Part shown: positions 40,587-48,647 of the stretch, in pieces
Numbering within the stretch: the stretch's first letter is position 1
Layout of the letters: each line of letters starts with the position of its first letter
Source of the DNA: a virus
DNA length: 54,023 bases
Virus record (IMG/VR): IMGVR_UViG_3300035659_001009
Coordinates: 1 to 54,023 of that record
Reading direction: 5' to 3' (one strand)
Notes under the pieces: model-generated
What the model saw: only the letters and a program-made list of their open reading frames with translations
What the model was told of the DNA's origin: nothing
Database searches by the model: none
Made by a program: the position numbers and the translations under genes

Positions 40587-41319
40587 GGTGTTTGGCCCAA
40601 CGTTGCAAGGCGAGGGTGTGTTCGTTGGTCAGATCGTGAAGTTTGTACGATTTACTGGTTGCAACTTTAGCTGCGATTGGTGTGACACCAAGTACGCAGT
40701 CGACCCAAAGTACCCGGGATGGAGCGTAATCCATATGACAGTCGGCGAGATCGTCGAATCGCTCAGGGTACTCCCCGGCGAAGCAGGCTGGGTTGTACTC
40801 TCGGGAGGGAACCCCTCACTATTCCTCGACGACGAGTTGGTGATGGCCTTACACCAAGCGGGCTACAAGATATCGATGGAGACACAGTGGATTCCCAAGT
40901 ACACCAACGCCGTCATCGCTATCGACCACTTGGTCTATTCACCAAAGCCTCCCAGTAGCGGAATGAGATCGATGTACGACAGAGAACAATGGGATATCAT
41001 CGCACAGGTCGTCGTCGATCGCTGTATCAAGAGGGGTAAGGGCTCAACATCGATAAAGACTGTCATCTTCACTCGCGACGATCTTGGGTTCGCGAAGATG
41101 GCTGAGGAGGAGATCACAGTCCGTGTACCCATGGATGACGGCTGGATTCCATTGGTTCTCTCCGTAGGCACACCCCTACAATCAGACAACATTGTCACCG
41201 ACATTGTTGCGTCAACCCTCAAGATTCTCGACATGGTCAAGGCGGATCCGTACTTCAAGAACCATAGGATCGTGCCCCAGTTACATGCAATGCTCTGGGG
41301 CCGAAGAAGAGGAGTATAG
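40564..41319 (+). CDS. queE: 7-carboxy-7-deazaguanine synthase QueE (radical SAM)
   Basis: A 251-residue protein. N-terminal EVFGPTLQGEGVFVGQ, then the cluster loop CNFSCDWCDTKY with Cys33, Cys37 and Cys40 in the short-form CxxxCxxC spacing, WVVLSGGNPSL (SAM binding) and METQWIPKY. It converts 6-carboxy-tetrahydropterin to 7-carboxy-7-deazaguanine, the QueC substrate. Confidence 0.92.
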   Translation: MNTYPINEVFGPTLQGEGVFVGQIVKFVRFTGCNFSCDWCDTKYAVDPKYPGWSVIHMTVGEIVESLRVLPGEAGWVVLSGGNPSLFLDDELVMALHQAGYKISMETQWIPKYTNAVIAIDHLVYSPKPPSSGMRSMYDREQWDIIAQVVVDRCIKRGKGSTSIKTVIFTRDDLGFAKMAEEEITVRVPMDDGWIPLVLSVGTPLQSDNIVTDIVASTLKILDMVKADPYFKNHRIVPQLHAMLWGRRRGV

Positions 41320-41423
41320 TGGATTACTTACTCTATGGATTGTGTGTTATAATCTCGGTAGAGTTCGCCATACTCAACTGGCTTGCTGACAAAGTAACGA
41401 AGCTGTTCAGAAGGCGGCGATGA
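41319..41423 (+). CDS. single-span membrane peptide, 34 aa
   Basis: GTG 41319 overlaps the queE stop, GGAG upstream. A transmembrane helix (LLYGLCVIISVEFAILNWLA) followed by a basic end (KLFRRRR), so the C-terminus faces the cytoplasm. Unrecognised. Confidence 0.5.
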   Translation: MDYLLYGLCVIISVEFAILNWLADKVTKLFRRRR

Positions 41424-41593
41424 ACCTCGGGGCCTACACGACGATGGGTGGACTCGTCGGACTGACCCTCATAGTTATGTTACTCGTCATTGCAGCCGAG
41501 GGGGTGGTTAGCCAGACCATCGACTGGTTAACAGTACAATATAGGAGATGGAAACATGACAAAAAGAAAGCCCAACACCGCCACGAAAAGTGA
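41420..41593 (+). CDS. single-span membrane protein, 57 aa
   Basis: ATG 41420 overlaps the previous stop. A hydrophobic segment (GGLVGLTLIVMLLVIAAEGV) and a strongly basic cytoplasmic tail (YRRWKHDKKKAQHRHEK) that overlaps the folE start in another frame. Unrecognised. Confidence 0.5.
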   Translation: MNLGAYTTMGGLVGLTLIVMLLVIAAEGVVSQTIDWLTVQYRRWKHDKKKAQHRHEK

Positions 41594-42134
41594 CCAGGAT
41601 CTTATGGTGACCATCCTGAACCACATGTTCCCAGAGTTCAGGTGGGATGACTCAGTAGAGCGTACGGCGGAGAGATTCCTCGCGTACCTCGAAGAGTACT
41701 CGATGGCGGCAACGTTCGAGCCACCTTTCCAAGCCACAGTATTCCCTACCAAAGTGAACCAGATGATTGCTGCTGGTCCAATATCCTTCAGTTCCATATG
41801 TAAACACCATCTATTGCCCTACGTGGGCTATGCATGGACAGCATACCTCCCCAACAAGCTCATGATTGGTGCAAGCAAGATGCCCCGCATCGTTCAATGG
41901 TGCGCGACAAAGCCCACGACACAGGAAGAGCTCACCGCCGAGATCGCAACGTACCTAAAGAACAAACTCGAAGCCCAGGGTGTTGCTGTCATCATGGTGG
42001 CCAAGCATACCTGTATGTCGTGTCGTGGAGTTCGTGAACGCGAGGCCAATCTCGTTACGTCCGAGATGCGGGGGGCCTTCCTAAGCAATGCAGCCGCCAA
42101 GGCCGAGTTCATGCACTTCGTGAGGCTGCCATGA
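41556..42134 (+). CDS. folE: GTP cyclohydrolase I FolE
   Basis: A 192-residue protein, shorter than the bacterial enzyme (about 220). Signatures: SSICKHHLLPYVGYAW with zinc ligands Cys82 and His85, IGASKMPRIVQW, and AKHTCMSCRGV with Cys153. It makes 7,8-dihydroneopterin triphosphate from GTP, the first step of preQ0 synthesis. ATG 41556 with TAGGAGATGG. It overlaps the membrane protein downstream. Confidence 0.92.
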   Translation: MTKRKPNTATKSDQDLMVTILNHMFPEFRWDDSVERTAERFLAYLEEYSMAATFEPPFQATVFPTKVNQMIAAGPISFSSICKHHLLPYVGYAWTAYLPNKLMIGASKMPRIVQWCATKPTTQEELTAEIATYLKNKLEAQGVAVIMVAKHTCMSCRGVREREANLVTSEMRGAFLSNAAAKAEFMHFVRLP

Positions 42135-42364
42135 GCTGGTTTCTATCGGGATTGGCGACGGGAGTAGGACTGCTCTCAATGTGGTACTACGGAAAGAGAT
42201 CCATACTGGGACCTTGGATCAGCATACTCTCGTGCATCATCTGGTGTGTGTTCATTGGCTACACCCAACAGTACCCGTTGCTAATCTCGGTAGTACTCAA
42301 CCTCATCATAAGCCTTGTGAATTTGTGGAGGATGTCGAAGAATGGAAAAGGCCCCACACGCTAA
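42131..42364 (+). CDS. three-span membrane protein, paralogue of the one at 29615
   Basis: A 77-residue protein. MWYYGKRSILGPWISILSCI and GYTQQYPLLISV followed by NLWRMSKNGKG align with the 74-residue protein at 29615-29839. Two copies in one phage, both in the early unit, suggest a function in pairs or in different complexes. Unknown role. Confidence 0.65.
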   Translation: MSWFLSGLATGVGLLSMWYYGKRSILGPWISILSCIIWCVFIGYTQQYPLLISVVLNLIISLVNLWRMSKNGKGPTR

Positions 42365-44684
42365 CTGTGATGCATGTCCTCTCCGACAGCAACCCATGGT
42401 TCCGACGGAGCTGCATGAGGGTGCTAAGTACTGGATTGTTGCCGAGTCGCCGTGGAAGACCGAAGTAGATCAAGGATTAGCCCTAGTAGGTCAGTCAGGA
42501 CAGTTCTTCTGGAAGACGTCAGGCCTGTCTCGTGAAGAATGCAACATCACGAACGCAGTATTATGTATGCCTCCAGCACTCGATGAAACTAAGAAAGAGA
42601 TTCTGGAAGCTGCGGCTTCGTGCTGCCGCCCTCGTCTCTTATCCGAGCTCACACCCCTACCTACTCTTATCACTGGTGAAGTTGCACGCGATGCTGTTCT
42701 AGGTCCTGAGGACAAGCACACCTCCAAGACAACAATCCATGGCCGCTGGGTTGGCAATGCACTGAGCACATATCATCCCAGTGCGGTTATGCGTGACCCC
42801 GATATTGCCCGAGATTATCTTACAGATTTGCGTAAGTTCAAAAAAGGCCCAAAATCGCCTTTATCTACACCAGGTTTTGAAGTAATAAAAGACTTAGGCA
42901 AATTACTAGGATTTTCTGAATATTCGTATGACCTAGAGACCGACCAGACGAACTTCATGTCTGATGACATTCTCTGCATGGCGGTTGCCGTCGAAACAGG
43001 AAAGGTCTTTATCGTCCCCGGAGCACACCCCCAGACTCCAGGTGACCTCCTCTACTCCACTAAAGACTCCGTGTTCTGGAAAACGTTCTGGTCTCAGCCA
43101 CAGGCACAATACATTGGACACAATGCCAAGTTCGATATGAAGTTCCTTCGCTACCAACTCGAACATGGCGCCGTGTGTACTTTTGATACGATGCTTGCAC
43201 ACAATGCACTGGACGATCGATCCGAAAAGGAAGAAGGATCCGCGACTCGGGCTCGGTCATATCATGACCTAAAGGGCCTAGCTGCTAAGCACCTCGATGT
43301 TCCTGACTACGAAGTCGGACTCCATCAGTATCTCAAGAGCCGGAACGATCAGTACTCTAAGATACCATGGGGTGTGCTCTGCCAGTACGTCGCATGGGAC
43401 GTCACGTGTACACTTGGCCTCAAGCACATATTTGAGGCCCAGCTTCGGGGAACACCTCCCGGTAAACTCTTCTACGAGACCCTTATGCCTATGGAGGAGA
43501 TGTACACCCAGGCTGAGATTGAGGGACTGCAGGTTGACAGAGAGTACCTCCAGAAGGAAGGTGACGAGTTCAATGTAGAGCTCGCCCAGATCGAGAACGA
43601 GTTCCTTGCTATGGCCTCTCCCCACGTTACGAACCTGAACTCTCCACCTCAGATGTCCCACTACTTCTACGACGTACTTGGGCTACCACATCCTGAGGGT
43701 CGAAAGGTAAAACCTAACTCGACGAATAAGGACGCTCTGATGCAACTAAAGGGCAAGCATCCTGCGGTCAGCCTCCTGTCAAGGCATCGTAAGATCGAGA
43801 AGATGAGGGCGTCATATGCTGACAACCTTCTCGAGGTACTCGACTACTACGACTTGGCGCACTACGACACCAAGATTGGTGGAACGGAAGTGGGTAGGAT
43901 CTCGGTTAGAAACCCTGCGATCCAGACCGTTCCCCGTTCGGGTGAACCCTATGGCAAGTTAGTCAAAGATGCGTATATTGCCCGGAAGGGGTGTGTCCTC
44001 CTTGCTGCAGACGTCTCCCAGGCTGAACTAAGAGTTGCAGCGGCCTACTGTGGAGATCCGTTCCTCATTGGTGTATATCGGGATGGTAGGGACCTTCATA
44101 CTGAAGTTGCCATCGCAATGTATGGTCTGAAGTATACCAAGGAACAGCGAGTCCTGTGCAAGATGTTCAACTTCTCGTGGGTGTACGGTGGCAACGAGTT
44201 TAGCTTTGCGCAGGATGCTGGCTTACCTATTGACGTTGCTAGAAACTTCGTTGCTAAGTATAACAAGCTTATGCCCGTTCTCGTCGCGTTCAAAGGAGAG
44301 TGCTTCGATACAATGAAGAAGAAGGGGTATGTCGAGTCGAGGTTTGGTAGGCGCCGCCGAATCCCTTACATCAACGACGTAAACATCAAAGATGCAAGGA
44401 AAGCGGCTCTGCACGCGTTGGTGGCAGGCTCTGCCTCTGATATGGTTGAGCATGCAGCGCTAGACATTAGACCCGTGATTGCTGATGTGTGTCATGGCAA
44501 CTTTAGAATGTCCGTCCACGATTCAATCATATTTGAGGTACCAGAGCAGTATAAGGACGAAGCTGCTAGACTGGCTGTGGGGGCTCTACTCGATGCGGGA
44601 GGTAAGTACTTCCCTGAAGTAGTGTGGAAGGCAGATGCGGAGGTTGGTTATAGATGGGGTACAATGGAAAAGATGCACGTATAA
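42342..44684 (+). CDS. polA: family A DNA polymerase with N-terminal uracil-DNA-glycosylase-like domain
   Basis: A 780-residue protein. Residues 1-165 resemble a family 4 uracil-DNA glycosylase: CDACPL (Cys9, Cys12), VAESPWKTEVDQ and LVGQSGQFFWK, NAVLCMPP (Cys75), SCCRP, TYHPSAVMRD. The 3'-5' exonuclease follows: SYDLETDQ (Asp197, Glu199), YIGHNAKFD (Asp265), YVAWD (Asp353). Polymerase motif A is LLAADVSQAELR (Asp557), motif B RVLCKMFNFSWVYG (Arg603, Lys607, Phe611), motif C VHDSIIFEV (His726, Asp727). Phe611 suggests normal dideoxynucleotide discrimination. A similar fusion is known from phage SPO1. Replicative polymerase. Confidence 0.9.
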   Translation: MEKAPHANCDACPLRQQPMVPTELHEGAKYWIVAESPWKTEVDQGLALVGQSGQFFWKTSGLSREECNITNAVLCMPPALDETKKEILEAAASCCRPRLLSELTPLPTLITGEVARDAVLGPEDKHTSKTTIHGRWVGNALSTYHPSAVMRDPDIARDYLTDLRKFKKGPKSPLSTPGFEVIKDLGKLLGFSEYSYDLETDQTNFMSDDILCMAVAVETGKVFIVPGAHPQTPGDLLYSTKDSVFWKTFWSQPQAQYIGHNAKFDMKFLRYQLEHGAVCTFDTMLAHNALDDRSEKEEGSATRARSYHDLKGLAAKHLDVPDYEVGLHQYLKSRNDQYSKIPWGVLCQYVAWDVTCTLGLKHIFEAQLRGTPPGKLFYETLMPMEEMYTQAEIEGLQVDREYLQKEGDEFNVELAQIENEFLAMASPHVTNLNSPPQMSHYFYDVLGLPHPEGRKVKPNSTNKDALMQLKGKHPAVSLLSRHRKIEKMRASYADNLLEVLDYYDLAHYDTKIGGTEVGRISVRNPAIQTVPRSGEPYGKLVKDAYIARKGCVLLAADVSQAELRVAAAYCGDPFLIGVYRDGRDLHTEVAIAMYGLKYTKEQRVLCKMFNFSWVYGGNEFSFAQDAGLPIDVARNFVAKYNKLMPVLVAFKGECFDTMKKKGYVESRFGRRRRIPYINDVNIKDARKAALHALVAGSASDMVEHAALDIRPVIADVCHGNFRMSVHDSIIFEVPEQYKDEAARLAVGALLDAGGKYFPEVVWKADAEVGYRWGTMEKMHV

Positions 44685-45019
44685 CCGAACTACTCAGTAG
44701 GACACACTTCTATGTTGATCCTAGGGGATATATATGTGTCCATCTGTACACCTCATCACAAATGGATGCAGACTGTTTTGCTAGGACCTTCGATGGCAAT
44801 GTGAGTAGGCACAAAGAAATCTTCGATGTGTCACTCTACCACAGATCGAAGATTGAGAAGCTCTGTTTGAGAGTCGTAGATTCTCAGGGGCTAGAACCTG
44901 AGTTTGTTGCCATCGCGAAGCTCGTTCTCCTTTACTGCAGAGAAACGGATCCCACTAAAAGGATTGTTATATCAGTAGTAATCAAAGCTGCCCTAGCACC
45001 TGTGGGATCTGTGTCATAA
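44654..45019 (+). CDS. hypothetical protein, 121 aa
   Basis: ATG 44654 lies inside the polymerase 3' end. Sequence THFYVDPRGYICVHLYTSSQ, FDVSLYHRSKIEKLCLRVVD, LEPEFVAIAKLVLLY has the strand-strand-helix rhythm of LAGLIDADG-type halves, but acidic catalytic residues are not evident, so this is only a resemblance. It ends 38 nt inside the convergent lysin gene, at the meeting point of the two transcription units. Confidence 0.5.
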   Translation: MGYNGKDARITELLSRTHFYVDPRGYICVHLYTSSQMDADCFARTFDGNVSRHKEIFDVSLYHRSKIEKLCLRVVDSQGLEPEFVAIAKLVLLYCRETDPTKRIVISVVIKAALAPVGSVS

Positions 45020-47288
45020 CACCATCCCTGACCCACCCTTCATGATTCGTGTCTTTGCCTGGCCATGCCAGACAGAATGCGTATGCTGCTTTCATACCTT
45101 TCAACTTCTTTAGAAACTCGGTGTACATCAGTGCCTTGTCTACATCTGGTACGATGGGGCTGTTACAGCTGTACTCTGTAAGCATCAGGAGTTTGTTCGG
45201 GAACAGCCTCTGTACCGATCGCCAATACATCCCGCCATCCTCGGAGTCCATCTGCCAGTGACCAACTCCTCGATCTTGCCAGTACGAATGCACCCCAAAC
45301 CAATCGGCCCCCGCAACCGCTGCGCTGGCTTCTTGTATGAACCTGTCACTCGCAGCGCACCAGTCTGTATTCGTGAACTGAGGCGATAGTCCAGGAAAGC
45401 CAAATAATGCATTCGGCATTGTGCGTCGCAGGATAAGGCACACCTCATTGAACCATTCCCCAAACTTCGCTCCGTTGGCCCAGTTCCACTTCCAACCTTC
45501 TCCAAGCAGATTCGGTTCGTTGTGCACCTCGAAGTATCGAATCCCTTCACTGTAAAAGACAAGCGCAGGAGTACCGCAGTAGTCAACGAATTGTTGGGAT
45601 GTGAATGGGCTGTCGACATTTGCGGGGAACATCAAGCGTGCGATTACAGACTTGATGCTTGCAACACTTCGTACCTGGTCAACAAGTACACGCGCTTCCT
45701 CTGGATCCTGGACCGTGAGCAATTTGGCAGTTGGCACCCTGCTGACACGTAATGCTTCAATTTCTACTGAGGTCAGAGGACGTGCTTCTGCAGTACTAAC
45801 TCCGCTCAGTGCGGTCGTGGTGGTTGGTGGCTCTATAGGAGGTTCTATGGGTGTGCCTTTGTGAAGCACCAACATGGCACGGTCGGGATTGTTGTCCTGC
45901 TCGTGACACTCGCCCCACGCCACGTCGAGGTTAGGCTGAACGACCGCCGGCAAGTTATTCGGGTCGTGAACTTTGATCGTACCATCTGATAGGTATCCGA
46001 CAGGTACGACGTAGTGAGGGCCTAAGTAGGGTGTGCTCTTGCCCGGTTGATTGATATATCGCGCGTTGACCAATAAGATTATGCGTGCACCATCTCGAAG
46101 CATCGCTCGCAAGATGTACAGTGTCTGGTCACGCTTGTCTTCGAGATAGTATCCAAAGGCAACTGCCGCAGTTTGCAGTTGTGCAAATGAGATTGGTTGG
46201 CCAGGTTGAGCACCGGTCTTGCGAAACACGTCGTTGACGGTGACATCCTCGTCATAACTGTTCAGGCCCATTGCCAGACAGGCAGCTCCACAATCTGTAG
46301 ACGAGTCATTTGCGGACACTTTGTTGTTCTGAGACATGTACGGAATGCCTACCTGAACATCACTGTCAACTGGAGTCTCTGGTGCTATTGGGATCAACTG
46401 CGTCACAATCTCCTGGAGCGTCGGGATCGCGTTTTCAAGGTTCACGCTCCCGCCACCAAAATTGTAATCACCAAGCTCAAACATGGCCGTGCCAAGCAAG
46501 TATGCATCTTTAGCAGCTTCCTGCAAATACCAGAACATATCTTGCTGTCTGATTGACTTGCCATACTCATGATAAAACTCTGGGCAATATGTTTCGGTGC
46601 TGTAGACATAAGGCATTAGCCGATTATTGGCGTCTTGTATGGATTTCCACAAGCGCCAGCGCAAGGCCGAGCCTGCAACATAAGCGTCTTTGAATAGAAC
46701 ATACTCAGGCGTTGCTGCTCCGTCATGCAGGGCGAGAATGTGCCCGCGCTGCGCCATCTCATCCAGGAGTGGCGACATCATTTCTATGAATACCTCTGTC
46801 GGCGTTCCGCTTGAAAAGCCGCCAATGGCAAGTTTGATTCCACCATATTGTGTGTCGGCCAATCTCATGCACTCGCGCGAAAATGCAATGAGATTTGTCA
46901 TTTGCAAAACGTTGGATGGATTGGGTTCATTGTATGGCTCGTAAAAATGTGCCTTGTTGAATCGCCAGATTCGCCAGCAGCCCTCCATCCAACCTTTTGC
47001 TATCGTTGCAGATTGGTCAGGAGGCCACGAGTAATCATAGGGTGGGTTATCACTGTACTCATCCCATTTTCCATTCGGAAAGTGGTATTGAGCGTCTGTA
47101 CGCCATACCACATAGCTTTTGTCAGAAGCTGTCGTAGTTTCGAGTCCCCCACCATTCTTGAAACATTTTGTCCCGCTGACAGCGCGACCAGCGACAGCAC
47201 AGTTTCTTAGGAAATCACTAAAGCCGTTGCGTGAACCGATGCTTACATGAAATCCAAACATGGTTGGTGGACGAATGTATCCAATCAT
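44982..47288 (-). CDS. multidomain lysin: glycoside hydrolase - C39-like peptidase - glycoside hydrolase
   Basis: A 768-residue protein. Residues about 1-300: TIM-barrel of clan GH-A type with FYEPYNEPNP (acid/base Glu) and VYSTETYCPEFY (nucleophile candidate). Residues about 330-480: C39-like cysteine peptidase, STDCGAACLAMGL with catalytic Cys, HYVVPVGYLSDG with His and VHDPNN with Asp. Then a Pro-rich linker. Residues about 510-768: second barrel with YFEVHNEPNLLGEGW and LMLTEYSCNSP. It probably degrades a cell-wall or surface polymer from the virion or at lysis. The first codon overlaps the lipoprotein stop. Confidence 0.8.
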   Translation of the reverse strand: MIGYIRPPTMFGFHVSIGSRNGFSDFLRNCAVAGRAVSGTKCFKNGGGLETTTASDKSYVVWRTDAQYHFPNGKWDEYSDNPPYDYSWPPDQSATIAKGWMEGCWRIWRFNKAHFYEPYNEPNPSNVLQMTNLIAFSRECMRLADTQYGGIKLAIGGFSSGTPTEVFIEMMSPLLDEMAQRGHILALHDGAATPEYVLFKDAYVAGSALRWRLWKSIQDANNRLMPYVYSTETYCPEFYHEYGKSIRQQDMFWYLQEAAKDAYLLGTAMFELGDYNFGGGSVNLENAIPTLQEIVTQLIPIAPETPVDSDVQVGIPYMSQNNKVSANDSSTDCGAACLAMGLNSYDEDVTVNDVFRKTGAQPGQPISFAQLQTAAVAFGYYLEDKRDQTLYILRAMLRDGARIILLVNARYINQPGKSTPYLGPHYVVPVGYLSDGTIKVHDPNNLPAVVQPNLDVAWGECHEQDNNPDRAMLVLHKGTPIEPPIEPPTTTTALSGVSTAEARPLTSVEIEALRVSRVPTAKLLTVQDPEEARVLVDQVRSVASIKSVIARLMFPANVDSPFTSQQFVDYCGTPALVFYSEGIRYFEVHNEPNLLGEGWKWNWANGAKFGEWFNEVCLILRRTMPNALFGFPGLSPQFTNTDWCAASDRFIQEASAAVAGADWFGVHSYWQDRGVGHWQMDSEDGGMYWRSVQRLFPNKLLMLTEYSCNSPIVPDVDKALMYTEFLKKLKGMKAAYAFCLAWPGKDTNHEGWVRDGVMTQIPQVLGQL

Positions 47289-48277
47289 TTGCTATTCCTC
47301 TTCACAAGAGGCAACCTGATGTAGTTGAGTGGATAGTAGACAAGAACACGTAGTTGCGTTTGATCCACATAGACGTCTTGATTCCACCTAGCATAGTTAC
47401 CATCGTACAATGCAGGCCAGAGTGTTGATGGTTGCGACCAATCTGGTCGAGAATAGATGAACACTGTCACATTCCGAGCGACAGCGGTTGCCGTAGCAGC
47501 AAACGAATACCAAATATTAGGTGAATTCTTATCGATTCGTTGGGCGTCGCCTTCAGGTGACCAGACAACATTTGTGCTAGAAGGTGACGTACCACCCATT
47601 GGATCAATGCCAACTTTGAGGTGCATCGCAGTTGGTCGGTCACTTCGCTGACCTTTCGAACAGTTTGCCCAGTCCAAACACTGGAACGCTTGAATATACG
47701 CACTGAACGTCCCCACGTTTCCTTTTCCGACTTCGACTGTTTGGAAATACCAGAACTCGCATTGCCTTCCTACACATATCACTTTGGCGCTTGCATCGCC
47801 CTCTTTAGTTCTGAGACCTCCATGCTCAATAGCAAGTACTCGATCGGCTTCTGGCATCATCCAACTGCACCCCTCATCGTTAGAACACTTACCACTCTCC
47901 TGGACACAATTCAGTGGGCAAGTGTAGGTGCATCCTGGTTGATCATGAGTACAAGGCGGATGAGGCGACCATCCAAACGACCAACCCCAAGGGAGTTTAA
48001 CTGTTGAATAATCTCGTGTTTCTTCGTATGGCGAGTTCATTCCACCATTAGTCGTGGCATCTGCTATAACGATTGGTACTTGTAGTGGCTGAACAACCAC
48101 TACCGGAGGTAGAGTAGCTGGTACCGCCGGCGTTGCCAAAGGAGATACAGGAGGTGTCAGCGTGACCAACGGACTAACAGGCGGCGTGACCGAAGGCGTG
48201 ATGGGAGCAGGCGTGACAGTGGGTGTGCATGCCCCAACAAGCAAGACAAATACAAGGAACATCATAAAGTGTTTCAT
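47285..48277 (-). CDS. secreted lipoprotein with Pro/Thr linker
   Basis: A 330-residue protein. Signal peptide MKHFMMFLVFVLLVGAC gives a lipobox VGAC, then about 50 residues of TPPVSPL / TPAV-type low-complexity linker, then a beta-rich domain with many Cys (CTHDQPGCTYTCPLNC, CSNDEGC) and aromatic strands. Such linkers after the lipidated Cys are very common in Chloroflexota secreted proteins. Encoded beside the lysin and fibre; it may be a surface exclusion protein or a virion carbohydrate-binding protein. Confidence 0.7.
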   Translation of the reverse strand: MKHFMMFLVFVLLVGACTPTVTPAPITPSVTPPVSPLVTLTPPVSPLATPAVPATLPPVVVVQPLQVPIVIADATTNGGMNSPYEETRDYSTVKLPWGWSFGWSPHPPCTHDQPGCTYTCPLNCVQESGKCSNDEGCSWMMPEADRVLAIEHGGLRTKEGDASAKVICVGRQCEFWYFQTVEVGKGNVGTFSAYIQAFQCLDWANCSKGQRSDRPTAMHLKVGIDPMGGTSPSSTNVVWSPEGDAQRIDKNSPNIWYSFAATATAVARNVTVFIYSRPDWSQPSTLWPALYDGNYARWNQDVYVDQTQLRVLVYYPLNYIRLPLVKRNSK

Positions 48278-48600
48278 TTCTTCTCCTTTGCCAGTTTGGT
48301 AGTAGTTACTTTGTCACAGAGTGTGGAAATCCACTCTGCCCACGCGCCAAGCCAATCATTCTTGTTGGCACACAGGTCAGCAAGCCACTGGAAAGCGTCT
48401 TCTGGGAAGTCGCAGTCTATAGTTACACCACCCGACTTGCCTAGTTCTCTGAGATCGACCTGTGCAGGAATCTCCTGTGCAGCGATAGCATACTTGGCTC
48501 GCTTCACTGTTCGCATCACGGACTGTGGACCTTTCGTCTCAATGCACAATTGATTGACCACGATCCGTTCACCTAAGTTGAGTTGCAAAGTAGTTTCCAT
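48274..48600 (-). CDS. hypothetical protein, 108 aa
   Basis: ATG 48600 with AAAGGAG 8 nt upstream; the longer frame upstream overlaps the fibre gene and is rejected. It has METTLQLNLGERIVVNQLCI and a helical C-terminus (FPEDAFQWLADLCANKNDWL, AWAEWISTLCDKVTTTK). It overlaps the lipoprotein start (ATGA). It may be a fibre chaperone or tail-assembly protein, given its place after the fibre gene, but this is conjecture. Confidence 0.55.
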   Translation of the reverse strand: METTLQLNLGERIVVNQLCIETKGPQSVMRTVKRAKYAIAAQEIPAQVDLRELGKSGGVTIDCDFPEDAFQWLADLCANKNDWLGAWAEWISTLCDKVTTTKLAKEKK

Positions 48601-48647
48601 TTGACTTCTCCTTTCAATACCCACCGCATTTGGCGCGGCGTCAACTA

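Larger units (their letters stand above)
191..48228. repeat. dispersed octamer GGGTGTGC, 17 copies over the window
   Basis: By eye I find GGGTGTGC on the plus strand starting at 191, 957, 12510, 27726, 29896, 33084, 38268, 43370, 45849, 46029 and 48221, and on the minus strand at 3690, 11851, 19493, 24977, 41168 and 43023 (leftmost coordinate). About 1.6 copies are expected by chance on both strands. Eleven are extended to GGGGTGTGC. Copies fall in coding regions in different frames and on either strand, so the signal is at the DNA level. Confidence 0.7.
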
